From: Bolinopsis microptera
Taxonomy: Eukaryota > Ctenophora > Tentaculata > Lobata > Bolinopsidae
Reading direction: 5' to 3'
Assembly (NCBI RefSeq): GCF_026151205.1
Contig: NC_087076.1
Location: forward strand, 11,818,902-11,882,901
DNA: 64,000 nt
Both the position numbers and the translations under genes were made by a program. Below, one piece after another: positions 51,478 to 62,250 of the stretch (the first letter of the stretch is position 1; each line of letters begins with the position of its first letter). The notes beneath the pieces are model-generated. The model searched no databases, had not been told where the DNA came from, and saw only the letters and a list, made by a program, of their open reading frames with translations.

Positions 51478-52231
51478 AGTGCTGAAAATTTAATGGAATA
51501 TTCAGCTTCTTACTTCCGCTATCTAACCCTGACTTAAATGCTTGTCAACTATAACATCTGATTGGGAACTAGTGTTATGTAGAGAATTATAACGACTTTA
51601 CTTTACACCCTTATTTACCATACTATTTTTCAGTTCCCAAACTGTACAGTAAATTTGGGTTTCTCTTTGTCTTCTCTAGACTAGTGGCAAGATGTAAATT
51701 ATGAGAGCCAAATGATGGGAGCTTGTGTGTCCACAAAAAAAGATTAAGAAGTAAAACTGTATTAATGGTAAAACGGGTCATTAAATTTCAGTCTTCAGCA
51801 AACTAAAAGCAACAGGCAACGTTACACCACTGGCTGCAACCCCATCTATGCCACTGACCTCAACCAATATCTGATCCTTATTCCATGCAATGGCAGGGGG
51901 AATAGTCTCCAATGGCCAATAAAAATAGAAAATTAGCCACAACAATCGTGAGGTTAGCTTAAGAATGCCATGGACTGCCAACTTTAGAATACTAAGAAGT
52001 AAAAACCCATATCATATTTAGCTTAATGAAGCTTAATATAAGCATTATGCAACGTTAAACCTTTTTCTTTCAATAGGGAAAAAAAGGATTCTAAACACAG
52101 TACAATATACCTCATACAACAGAAAATACAGAAACTGATGTAATAATCAAGCTAGCCAGAGTAGTAGTTACTATTTTAAATTATAAGGTTAATGGTATAG
52201 AACTTGAAGTATCTGCACAGAAAAAGGTTTG
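51478..52231. other. Intergenic, NPRL2 upstream region
   Basis: Presumed NPRL2 promoter (minus) and AT-rich flank. No TATA box, exon or repeat was confidently recognised. Confidence 0.4.
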
Positions 52232-55200
52232 AGGATTATTGATTGAAATAAATTTTCGTGCACATACAGAATGAATGGTTAATGATTTAATATATATGTA
52301 GACCAAGCTCTGTGCACGGGATGCTTCCTGGAAGAATCCAGTTCTTTTAGCGGGGCACCCTACCTAAAGCCAAATTGAGATATAATAATCATATTCCTAG
52401 GGAAATAATCAGAAATCGAATAAATCAAATAATATGATATATAGGAGTAGTAACCATATTTACTATGCAAAATGCCCCAACCTCATAGTGTAAATTTATA
52501 TAAAATTCAAATTCCATACCTCCACTAAACCCCAACAGTCAACACAACAGCCCAAGCAAAATTAAATAACTTCTTATATACTGTCATACTACAAATTAAT
52601 TAAACATTTGAAATCTGTTAACCAGAGAATAAATTTCTAAACCTAATGCAAGTGAAATAATTTAGATGCAATAATGAATGCCTAATATGAGTATCATCTG
52701 TCAATGTCCTTGTAGAACAGTCTGTACAAGAGATATGAGTAACTAATATAGAAGGAAAAAAAACAGGAAGTTGTCGTCTGTTGGAAAATAAATAAAATAT
52801 CTAGTATATAAATTAGAATATAAAATAACATTCGGTCAATGTGTCGTCAATAAACTGTACAATTATCAAATGTTAAAACTGTACTGGGTGATACAGTCAC
52901 CAAAAATAAATACTAAGTATAATAAGTTAATAAATTAAATGTGGTCTGTAAAACTACCACTAGGTATAATAATAATTATTACCCATAGCTGCTTCGCAAC
53001 GAACAGATCAAAACATGTATCTCTAAGGCAAATCCTATGATTTGTTGTATTGTAAGGAATTTGGTTATCAGAGAAAAAGTTGTTATGATTACTATTATAT
53101 ATAAAGCTTTAATATGACCTCATCTTGAGTATTGTGTCCAATTGTGGAATCCACCTGCGGCTTATGGAAGTTGGGGGACTGTTTTGGAGCTGGAGAGCGT
53201 CCAGAGGCGGTTTACCCATCTGATTGATGATGTGGACACTCTTCCTTGCAGGCTACAGCATTAGACTGGAAATCTAAGTCTTATAAACCAGGAATCATCT
53301 TTCTTGTTCTTAAGAAGGCCTTTGACACAGTGAATCATGAAATATTGCTTCAAAAATTGGCATATTATGGAATTGGTGGCATTGCTTTAACCTGGTTTAA
53401 GAACTTCTTATCTTGTAGATATCAATGCACAAGGATCAATGGCAAAATAAGCTCATTTTTAGAAGTTCTGAGTGGTGTACCACAAGGAAGCATCATTGGG
53501 CCTATATTATTTAGTATCTTCATAAATGACATCATTTATGCCTGTAACCTATCTAAGCCCTTTCTATTTGCAGATGATGGTGCACTATTCTTTGATCAAA
53601 CCTGCAGAAGCACATTTATAAACATGAAAATAGAACTTATGACAATCTTTAAATGGCTCAGTGTTAATAAATTATCACTCAATGAAAAGAAGACTGAATT
53701 CCTATTGTTTGATTCTGTTGATCAACATGATGAATTAACCATTGAATGTAATGAGGTAACTTTCACAATCAAGGAGTGCAAAGAGACAAAATATCTTGGC
53801 CTCATTCTAGATAGTAAATTAAACTTCAAAAGCCATGTAGATTATATTATTAGGAAGGTCATGAAGAGAATTGGTGCCATGTATAGAAGCAAAGCACTGC
53901 TACCCATTAAATATAGGAAAATGTTTGCCAATGCACTCATGTTGCCACAATTCGATTATTTAGACACGATCTATTGTAGAGCTGGCAAGACAAAACTTGC
54001 TGAACTTGACACTCTGTACAAAAAGGTAGCCAAAATAGCTCTCAACGTTCCACAAACAGAGAGCAGCCTTAATGTTTATAGAGACATGAAATGGTTACCA
54101 CTCCATCTTAGACGACAACTCCATCTGTCTAATTATATGTTTAGAATCATCCATGACAATTGTCCTACAAACTTTATGAACAAATTTAGTTACATATCAG
54201 GAGGTAGTAGGAGCGGCGAAAGCTGCAACCTATATGTTAATAGATCAACATCACATAAAAACTTTCAATACTTGGGGGCAAAATGTTGGAATAATGTTCT
54301 ACGAAATCTGCCCGATGTTAAAAGCTTAAGTGATTAGTATAAGAAACAGCTACTCTCATCTATAACAACAGACCCTAATTACACCATCGACAATTCATAT
54401 GACAAATTTTACACTGCAATCATAGTCGACGATAACTAAGTATCTTCTTATTCTTTTAAATCTGAGGCATATATAATTTATGTCGAAAGGATATTCCCTT
54501 TTTGACCACCTTACCATTCTGATTGATTTTGCACATGACTGACATGTTTTAACTGGAGAAGGGATTCGCACAGTGGTAGTTTTATAAACCACTTTTAATT
54601 TATTGACCTATTATACCTAGTGGTAGTTTTATAGACCACATTTAATTTATTAACTTATCATACTTAGTATTTATTTTTGGTGACTGTATCACCCAGTTTT
54701 AACATTTGATAATTGTACAGTTCATTGACGACACATTGACTGAATGTTATTTTATATTCTAATTTATATTCTAGATATTTTATTTATTTTTCAACAGACG
54801 ACAACTTCCTGTTTTTTCTTCTATTTTAGTTACTCATATCTCTTGTACAGACTGTTTTACAAGGACATTGACAGATGATACTCACATTAGGCATTCATTA
54901 TTGCATCTAAATTATTTCACTTGCATTAGGTTTAGAAATTTATTCTCTGGTTAACAGATTTCAAATGTTTAATCAATTTGTAGTATGACAGTAAGGTATA
55001 TAAGAAGTTATTTAATTTTGCTTGGGCTATTATATTGACTATTGAGGTTTAATGATGATATGGAATTTGGATTCTATATAAATTTACACTATGTGGTTGG
55101 GGCATTTTGCATAGTAAATATGGTTACCACTCCTATACGTATATCATATTATTTGATTGGTATTCGATTTCTGATTATTTCTTAGGAATATGATTATTAT

Positions 55201-55352
55201 ATCTCAATTTGGTTTTAGGTAGGGTGCCCCGCTAAAAGAACTGGATTCTTCCAGGAAGCATCCCGTGCACAGACCTTGGTCTACATATATATTAAATTAT
55301 TAACCATTCATTCTGTATGTGCACGAAAATTTATTTCAATCAATCAATCCTC
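52232..55352 (+). mobile_element. Degenerate non-LTR retrotransposon with head-to-head 3' UTR copies
   Basis: A reverse-transcriptase frame at 53246-54337 is followed by a 1-kb 3' UTR ending in a (TCAA)n tail at about 55330-55345. An inverted copy of that UTR lies on the left (52232-52982), so a second element copy points the other way. Between them (about 53060-53245) is a stop-containing fragment of a different RT tail (PHLEYCVQLWNPPA). The whole is a composite of old insertions. Confidence 0.75.
53246..54337 (+). pseudogene. Truncated reverse transcriptase, motif A aspartate lost
   Basis: About 363 residues with RT motifs: KKAFDTVNHEILLQKL, LSGVPQGSIIGPILFSIFIN, FADDGALFF and TKYLGLILDSKLNF. 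The endonuclease and the RT fingers upstream are missing. Motif A reads FLVLKKAFD where non-LTR RTs have FxDLKKAFD, so one of the metal-binding aspartates is valine and the enzyme would be inactive. No ATG is convincing as a genuine start. The clade looks Jockey/CR1-like but is not resolved. Confidence 0.8.
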
Positions 55353-56152
55353 AATTTGACAAGGCTGACAGAGCGGCGAATACATGGGGACCTCATAGTA
55401 AAACAAAAATATAATGACGGCGCTGAGCCTAAACTAATGAATTCAAAATAAAATAAAAATTCCGTAGCAGAAGTAAAAGTTATTCTAAAAATATTTTTAT
55501 TTACTAAGTACTTGTATTCTCAATGTTTAAATTTAATAAATCGATAGTCCACAACGCTTTGTTTCTCATTGTAGCCCTGCCGCGCACTCGTGCGCAACAA
55601 CTTGAGTTACAATATTTTGCAAAAAATTATGTTTATAATTATGCTGAAAACCAAAGTTTTGTTTTAAATATGTTTTCATAATTTGGTAAAGATTGTTTTA
55701 AATAACTTGTACAAATTTCTTCGAAGTAATATTTGCTAATTCAGGGCAATACTTAAATTCAGTTATATTAATATTATATACAATCGGTGTGTTTATGGTT
55801 TATAAACACATAGCCTTCATGGATTCCCAAGTAAAATAAAAAAGTGAGAAGAATAGAAGTAAATCTGAAAATTCATGGAAAATAAATACAAGGGATTAAA
55901 TCTAACTAGTTGTTTATGTGTTATGTGCCGCTTTATTTTACAGTGCGATATAATATTTAAATCAGTTAAAATACAAAATAAACGCGCGGCATGTTAATTT
56001 AATTATGCGCGGTGTACCAATTTTTTATTTACATTTTTGATTTTACATTTTATGCATATCATTTAAACCGAAAAACATTAATCACGCAGAATGAATAATA
56101 TAATATTGTTTCTTGCCCCATAGGAGTTTGTTTCTTGCCCCATAGGAGTTTT
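55353..56152. other. AT-rich spacer with a 22-bp tandem pair
   Basis: Nothing is recognised except two adjacent copies of TTTCTTGCCCCATAGGAGTT at about 56109-56150, just before the LINE insertion point. Confidence 0.4.
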
Positions 56153-56163
56153 CTTTATTCGCT

Positions 56164-56770
56164 GATCAAACATTGTAGGTTAACGGCATCGGGTTCCATC
56201 ACATTTGAATTTGAGGATGAAAACACAGCTAAAACTGTGCAGTCTAACTGGAAAACCAGTCATTTTGGTGGTAATAAAGGTATGAAAATACCAGGTGACT
56301 ATAACACTGTTGCCATGGTTAAGCATGTGTATGATGATCACAACGAGGATGATATGAAAAGGGATATTATGCAGAATTACCCTGGTATAGTCACTAAGTG
56401 TGAATTTCAACAGAAGAGGTCTGATAAATCATTCAATGGAATGATCAAACTAGAATTTTCATCACGAGAAGCAATGACAAAAGTTATAACAGACAAGATA
56501 AAGTTTTGCCATCAACGCTACATAGTTGAAGAGTACAAAAGAAAGTCTAGGGTAATCAAGTGCAACAAGTGCCAAGGTTGGGGACATATTCACCGATATT
56601 GTACCAAACCAGCTAAGTGCGGTAAATGTGCAGAAAACCATGAAAGCAATAGCTGTCCAATAACTAGTGGCTTCAAATGTGCACATTGCAAGGAAGATCA
56701 TCAAGCAGGTTCTTTTGACTGTGCAGTGTACAAAGAGAAATTGGCTAAGTTCTCCCATGATGCATTATGA
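56164..56770 (+). pseudogene. LINE ORF1 (5'-truncated), Gag-like with three zinc knuckles
   Basis: Open to 56770 with no usable ATG because the element is truncated. It has an RRM-like N-terminal part, then three knuckles: CNKCQGWGHIHRYC, CGKCAENHESNSC (CCHC type) and CAHCKEDHQAGSFDC. In Jockey- and I-type elements such ORF1 proteins bind the RNA template. The stop overlaps the ORF2 start as ATGA. Confidence 0.82.
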
Positions 56771-59700
56771 TCAAAAATCATAACTCAATCGGAAATGCTG
56801 AAAATAACACTGTGCTTGGAAAATTCTGCACAATAAACATCTGTGGTCTATCTCAAAGAAGCAACATGATGCTAAGCAAGTATGCGTCTGATAACGACAT
56901 TCTTCTTTTTGGTGTGCAGGAGACTGGTAGTAGCAGCCAGTGGAAATCACTAACCAACATGAAAACCTTTGAAGATACAAATAAGAATAGCAACAAAGGA
57001 TGTGCAATTATTGTCAAACAAGAAGTCATGTTCACACAGCTTCCTGTTATCTCACATATTTCATCCAATATTGACTCGGTTTGGGGAATATTATCTTGGA
57101 ACGGCAAGAGGTACATAATTGGGAACCTTTACCTGAAACTAGACTATCTATCAGGTGTCAAAGAGATGCTGGTAATGCTTGATAAGGCAAATGAACTTAG
57201 TAGGTTTTACAAATGTGCAGGTGTGATTGCTATGGGGGATTTTAATGCTCGCCATTATATTTGGAATGATACTGTGGTAAATAAGTACGGAAAATATATT
57301 GAAGAACATCTAGACTGGTCTAAGTTCTGTGTGCATGCATCTTCCTCAAGTACATTTTTGGCAAGGAATGGTAGCAGTCATATCGACTTTTTTATCACAT
57401 CCACTCAACTTGATAAATATCTAGATCATCCAATTGCAGATCATTTTGCTAATTTGTACAGTGGTGCTCCCCTGAGAGGTCATGTCCCAATCTCAATCAA
57501 TATCCAAGTACAACCTGTGGCAATCAGGTCAGAGAATGTTAAGAAGTATAACCTTCAATCAATGGACTGGTTCAACTGGACTAGAGACATAGAGCTTGAC
57601 CTGAAAATTGAAAAAATTGACATCTTAGCTACTGATGGGACTATCAAGGAACTGCTGGAGGCCATTAACACAGCTATTGATGTTTCCACAAAAGAAAACT
57701 GCCAAATGAAATGTGTCTCCAAACACAGCAAACCGTACTGGACCCCCAAGCTATCGCTACTCTCTGACAGACTCATATTGGATCTCAAATCATATCTATC
57801 CAGAAATACTGACTCAGCCTTTGAAGCTCTGCAGGCTTCCAAGAAAGAATTTGAGGAAGCAAGAAAGCAGGCATGTCAGCAGTTTATTCTTCGAAAGACA
57901 AATGACCTTAACACTTCTCAGGCAAAAAAGTTCTGGAAGGAGTTTAATAAGCTTTTCAAACCCCCATCAGATCAGATGGTTGAAGCTCTTATATCGGAGG
58001 ATGGAACTATTCTTACAGAAAATGCTGACATTGAGAAAGAAATGTTTGAAACATTTTTCCAGGCTAAACACATCGAAAATAATATCGATAAATTCGATGA
58101 TGCTTTCTTTCAGGATATAAACAAACTGTATGATGACATAAAATATAAAAACTTTCAACCCAGTGCAACTGAGGCAATGGCAGATAGGTTTACTAACAGC
58201 TCCACCCTTTATTGCCCTGTTACACCATGGGAGGTCTCTGCTACTCTGAAAGGCATTCAATCAACAGCCGCTAGTTTTGATAACCACGAAGTGCATCAGT
58301 CTATGCTAAAGAAACTAGGTCCGATTGCAATTCATGCACTAAGCAAGCTTTTTACGCTCTGCCTGCGAAATGGGCTCTGGCTGTGGAACGATTCTAAGAT
58401 TGTGTTTCTCAAAAAAGACGGAAAGTCATCATATTCCCAAGCAGGTGCATACAGGCCCATTTCAATATCTTCATATGTAGGGAAACTGTTTGAACGAATC
58501 CTGGCACGACGACTTGATATATATCTTATGAAAGTGGGACTTACGGATGTAAATCAGGAAGGATTCTCAAAAGGCAAGAATACTATTAGATACCTCAATC
58601 GACTGACTGTTGGTATTAAAGGTGATATTATAAAGAAGCTTACGGTACTTTGCTTGTTTATCGACTTCGAAAAGGCATTTGATTCCGTCTGGAAGAAAGG
58701 TCTAATTGTTAAGCTCTGGAGAGCTGGTGTTCATGGCTGTTACCTAAAAACTATAGACAGTTTTCTATTTGGTCGCACAGTGTGCCTATTAATAAATGGA
58801 TTCCTTGGCCCTGTTAGGGACTGCTTGGACTATGGGTTACCACAAGGATCTGTGCTGTCTCCTATTTTGTTTAAATTCTTCATTATGGATATTGAGGCAG
58901 TCTGTTCAGTGTACCAACAAATAAGTGTGTTAAAATTCGCTGATGATGGTACTGTGAAAGTGGTTGGTAGAGACTTGGAAGAGTGCCTTTTCTATCTCAA
59001 CCTGGCTATGGACAGCATTGAATATTGGACCTCCTGTTGGCGCATGGTTATTAACTGCAACAAAAATAAGACTGAAATTATATGCTTCAACTGCTATGAT
59101 CATGCTGGAGTCCCGACTTCATTCAACCTTGGAGGGAAAACAATTCAGTTAACGGATCAGACAAGGGTTCTTGGTGTCATTTTGGACAGTAAGCTAACCT
59201 TCAAACAGCATAGCAAGTATGTATACAACAATCTAGTATACCGCTGGGTTTGTATGAGCCGTTATGCAAACAGAAACTGGGGCATGAACCAAGCAGTTAT
59301 AGTGAGAGTGACCAAAACAATTCTGTTCTCGACCTTGTTTTATGGTTCTACCATATGGATGAACAATTCAAATATGTCAGACATAAACAAACTATGGTAC
59401 AGAGTGTCTAAAGCTGCAGTTGGAGCTGTTTTCAACGTCCATGGGGCCATTCTTGAAGTCATTCTGGGTGTGCCACCACTCCAAACTTTGGGAAGAATAA
59501 TCTCGATCAAACACTACCTCAAGGTTCTCCATGACTCAAATGACATTCACTACGACTTTGTGAAAACTCAGCTAAATGAAAAGAACCCAACAGTGCTCTG
59601 TCATCTCCGAGAGGTGCAGAAGTTCCTACAATGGAAAGCAGAACATTTTAACACAGAAGTTCAGGCCTGTGACCTCGGTGAAATCAGCCACAGAAACCTG

Positions 59701-60225
59701 GACCACATTCTGCTACTATCCCCAAAGACTTACAAGTACACCAAGGGAATGATACAGCAATTCACAGAGCTACTTTGGCAAGAAAGTCTACAAAACCTAC
59801 TACTTATGGAAGGATGGTCTGATATTCCAAGAGTCTCCTGCAACCCCCTTCCCATCCCCTTTGGAGTGAGCCGCGAAGTGGAAGTATTGGTTATGAGTCT
59901 CATGTACAAGAACAATCTGCTGAACTCGTTTCTCTTCAGAGTTGACAGAGCAGCGGCCTCTCCGCTGTGCATCTGTGGCTCGGATGAGCAAACAGCACTG
60001 CACCTACTATCAAGTTGTGAGCTTGTGGACACAAATCTACAATGTCAAGCGGAACGAATCATCACCCTGTGCAACAGCGGTAGGCCCATAGTCGATCTAG
60101 CAACTGAGCAGGGCTCCATCATATTGAACTGTTCAAGGGACGATATATTTATAAGTGTGTGTGTTAAAATTGTAGAAAGCGAGGGGTTAAATCTTAAGCG
60201 GAAGATAAATCTTTCGAAAAGATAA
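56767..60225 (+). CDS. LINE ORF2: AP-type endonuclease and reverse transcriptase
   Basis: 1152 residues, uninterrupted. The endonuclease (about 19-240) keeps FGVQETG (Glu52), GNLYLK, MGDFNARH, SHIDFFITS and RGHVPI, the catalytic set of AP-type nucleases. The RT (about 540-800) has FLKKDG, AYRPISI, FIDFEKAFDSV (motif A Asp present), LPQGSVLSPILF and KFADDGTVKV (about 724). The tail has a CxCx7HxxxxC zinc motif (CICGSDEQTALHLLSSC, about 1068). No RNase H domain was seen. It starts in a 4-base ATGA overlap with ORF1, suggesting termination-reinitiation. The protein looks catalytically competent; the Jockey/I-like clade assignment is tentative. Confidence 0.9.
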   Translation: MIKNHNSIGNAENNTVLGKFCTINICGLSQRSNMMLSKYASDNDILLFGVQETGSSSQWKSLTNMKTFEDTNKNSNKGCAIIVKQEVMFTQLPVISHISSNIDSVWGILSWNGKRYIIGNLYLKLDYLSGVKEMLVMLDKANELSRFYKCAGVIAMGDFNARHYIWNDTVVNKYGKYIEEHLDWSKFCVHASSSSTFLARNGSSHIDFFITSTQLDKYLDHPIADHFANLYSGAPLRGHVPISINIQVQPVAIRSENVKKYNLQSMDWFNWTRDIELDLKIEKIDILATDGTIKELLEAINTAIDVSTKENCQMKCVSKHSKPYWTPKLSLLSDRLILDLKSYLSRNTDSAFEALQASKKEFEEARKQACQQFILRKTNDLNTSQAKKFWKEFNKLFKPPSDQMVEALISEDGTILTENADIEKEMFETFFQAKHIENNIDKFDDAFFQDINKLYDDIKYKNFQPSATEAMADRFTNSSTLYCPVTPWEVSATLKGIQSTAASFDNHEVHQSMLKKLGPIAIHALSKLFTLCLRNGLWLWNDSKIVFLKKDGKSSYSQAGAYRPISISSYVGKLFERILARRLDIYLMKVGLTDVNQEGFSKGKNTIRYLNRLTVGIKGDIIKKLTVLCLFIDFEKAFDSVWKKGLIVKLWRAGVHGCYLKTIDSFLFGRTVCLLINGFLGPVRDCLDYGLPQGSVLSPILFKFFIMDIEAVCSVYQQISVLKFADDGTVKVVGRDLEECLFYLNLAMDSIEYWTSCWRMVINCNKNKTEIICFNCYDHAGVPTSFNLGGKTIQLTDQTRVLGVILDSKLTFKQHSKYVYNNLVYRWVCMSRYANRNWGMNQAVIVRVTKTILFSTLFYGSTIWMNNSNMSDINKLWYRVSKAAVGAVFNVHGAILEVILGVPPLQTLGRIISIKHYLKVLHDSNDIHYDFVKTQLNEKNPTVLCHLREVQKFLQWKAEHFNTEVQACDLGEISHRNLDHILLLSPKTYKYTKGMIQQFTELLWQESLQNLLLMEGWSDIPRVSCNPLPIPFGVSREVEVLVMSLMYKNNLLNSFLFRVDRAAASPLCICGSDEQTALHLLSSCELVDTNLQCQAERIITLCNSGRPIVDLATEQGSIILNCSRDDIFISVCVKIVESEGLNLKRKINLSKR

Positions 60226-60798
60226 GGGTTTATTATAGCATTTAATTTTGCTAATTTTGCTACTATTATGATAAAGGATTAAATACCAAGCATATTGAAG
60301 TGTAGTATAGTGTTATTGGGCTATGTTTATTTGAAAACAATCACCTTTAAACTAAATATTGTTGTAATAACAAGGGAATGAGTTTTTCTATTTGAGCTGT
60401 TCAGTTCACAGGAAAGCAGATATGGACTGCTTTAAAACTTTTATTTTGGATAACGTTTGTTTCAGTAACCATTAAGAACCAGTGGCCTTTTGTACCTGCA
60501 TCTTCAACCTCAGTTTCATTTTGAAACGTCAAGAGACTGGTAAAGTCAAATATTTTGTTACATAAACATTTTTATAAATTTTTGAAGGGTAGTAATTGTT
60601 TAGATCATAATTTTTATACAAAACTATTAATGTTTTTTTTTTAATAGCTATTAGCAGGGTAAAATTTGTTAGGTGTGTTTCTATAAATTTCTCTATTGGA
60701 AATTAAAGTTTTTGATCTCTACTATTTATTGTTATTAAAATGCTCATTGTAGCCAGTTATTTTTAAAAGATTTTCATCATCATCATCTTTATTCGCTC

Positions 60799-61170
60799 CT
60801 ACTAAATCGCTCGCCCAAATTTTAAGAAAATTCTTGTGAAAAGGCCCTTTAGGCATGAAAGTGATCTAGATCAGTGTATTTTTGGACGCTGATTCCGAAT
60901 CACCCGGCACCCCCGTGGCATAGGGTTAAAATGCTTCTCTGGAGAGTTATGGGAAAAAAACCGTTTTGGTCACGTGACAGGCTAGTAAAACGTGAATTCG
61001 ATTATTAAAGGTTCGGGTTAGGGTTAGGGTTGTGGTTAAGATTATGGATAGCTTTGGGGTTATGGTTAGGGTTAGGGTTGGGATTAGGGTTTATATAAAA
61101 CCGTTTTTTACGGCTGCAAAACCAAAAAAAACCAAAGTCTCGTGAAATTTTTGGGCGAGCGATTTAGTAG
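60799..61170. mobile_element. 372-bp MITE containing TTAGGG-like repeats
   Basis: Terminal inverted repeats CTACTAAATCGCTCGCCCAA (left) and the complement ending GGGCGAGCGATTTAGTAG (right). Inside is a block of TTAGGG with TTATGG/TTGTGG variants (about 61013-61092). It is the fuller copy of the family also seen at 190-500. No target duplication was identified with confidence. Confidence 0.78.
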
Positions 61171-61569
61171 TAAAACAAAATTTTAGTAAAACAAAATTTT
61201 TATTTACCACAAAACAATCAATACATATTTAATATTTTTATACATTTACAAATAAATCTAAATTTAAATTCAGCTATATACACAATACACAGCCCGCCGC
61301 GCAAACAGCCACACATTGCTGAGAGATTCTCAGGTGCAGATGTAAGCGCCGCGCGCGCGAGGTTTGTTATCTTACAATTACATGTCAGTGTCACGATATA
61401 TTATTAATTATCAGAGAATTTTAGAAGCAAAATAATAATTGCATATTGGGAAAATTTCGGTCGTTAACGCAGTATAGGGCGTGGACACTGCAATGCTAAT
61501 AACGGAAAATTTTGAGGCACGAGTTTCATTCAGCTACCCAATTTATATGTGACATGCACAGGAGGAGCT

Positions 61570-62250
61570 AAGTACAAAGAAACTGTCACTAACTGCTACA
61601 AACTGCTACTAACTGCCACTAACTGCCACTAACTGCCACAAACTGCTACTAACTGCCACTAACTGCTACTAACTGCCACTGTGGCAGGTTGTAAGCTGAC
61701 ATTGATATATGTTTTAATTGTATAGGAGCTCTCGTCTCTTACGTTGGAAGAGAGCTGCCTGCGAGCCTGTGAGTGCCTTGTAACATCACGTGATCTCAGA
61801 TCACATCACGTGATTCCGTGGCGTTACTTGACACGCGCGGCGCAGTCCTTTTCGGGGGTAAGAGAAGAGGGAGTCCTGTTCTCTCGTGAGTTTTTCGAAG
61901 TCCTTTCTTAAAAAGTTTTGTAGATCTATATTTTTATCAGTTCATCTATTATCAGTCCAATCGTATTCGTTGTTCCCTGTTCTCAAGAAATATAGAAGCT
62001 ACACTCTATATCCTAATTTAACTAGATTGACCTACTGTTAATCTAGTTCCATAACGTCATACAAGAAGTCGCCTCTGTGACCGTTCGACCAGTGTGACCA
62101 CTAATTTATTTCCACTTAAAGACCCTTTTTCAACTCTACAACACCACTAACTGCTACAATCGCGCCCACGCATTTGCGCGCGACAGTAGCAGTTAGTGGC
62201 AGTTAGTGGCAGTTAGTGTCAGTTTGTAGCAGTTAGTGGCAGTTTTATGC
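61570..62250. mobile_element. Fold-back element with tandem-repeat arms (ACTAACTGCCACT units)
   Basis: The left arm (about 61585-61690) consists of 10-bp repeats of AACTGC(T/C)ACT or ACAAACTGCT. The right arm (about 62145-62245) is the inverse (GTGGCAGTTA repeats). The middle (about 61690-62140) is unique and GC-rich in part, with two TCACGTGAT sites at about 61788-61812. Inverted arms made of short tandem repeats are characteristic of Foldback-type transposons. A relative lies at 6896-7230. Confidence 0.6.

Larger units (their letters stand above)
56164..60786 (+). mobile_element. Recent 5'-truncated non-LTR retrotransposon with 11-bp target-site duplication
   Basis: Flanked by CTTTATTCGCT on both sides (56153-56163 and 60787-60797). 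It begins inside ORF1, contains the rest of ORF1 and a complete ORF2, and ends in a (CAT)n tail at about 60773-60786. Uninterrupted frames and the exact duplication imply a young insertion. Truncation at the 5' end is typical of target-primed reverse transcription. Confidence 0.88.

Noticed and set aside
56462-56758. Minus-strand frames opposite the LINE ORFs
   Set aside because: Shadows of ORF1/ORF2 with no family resemblance.
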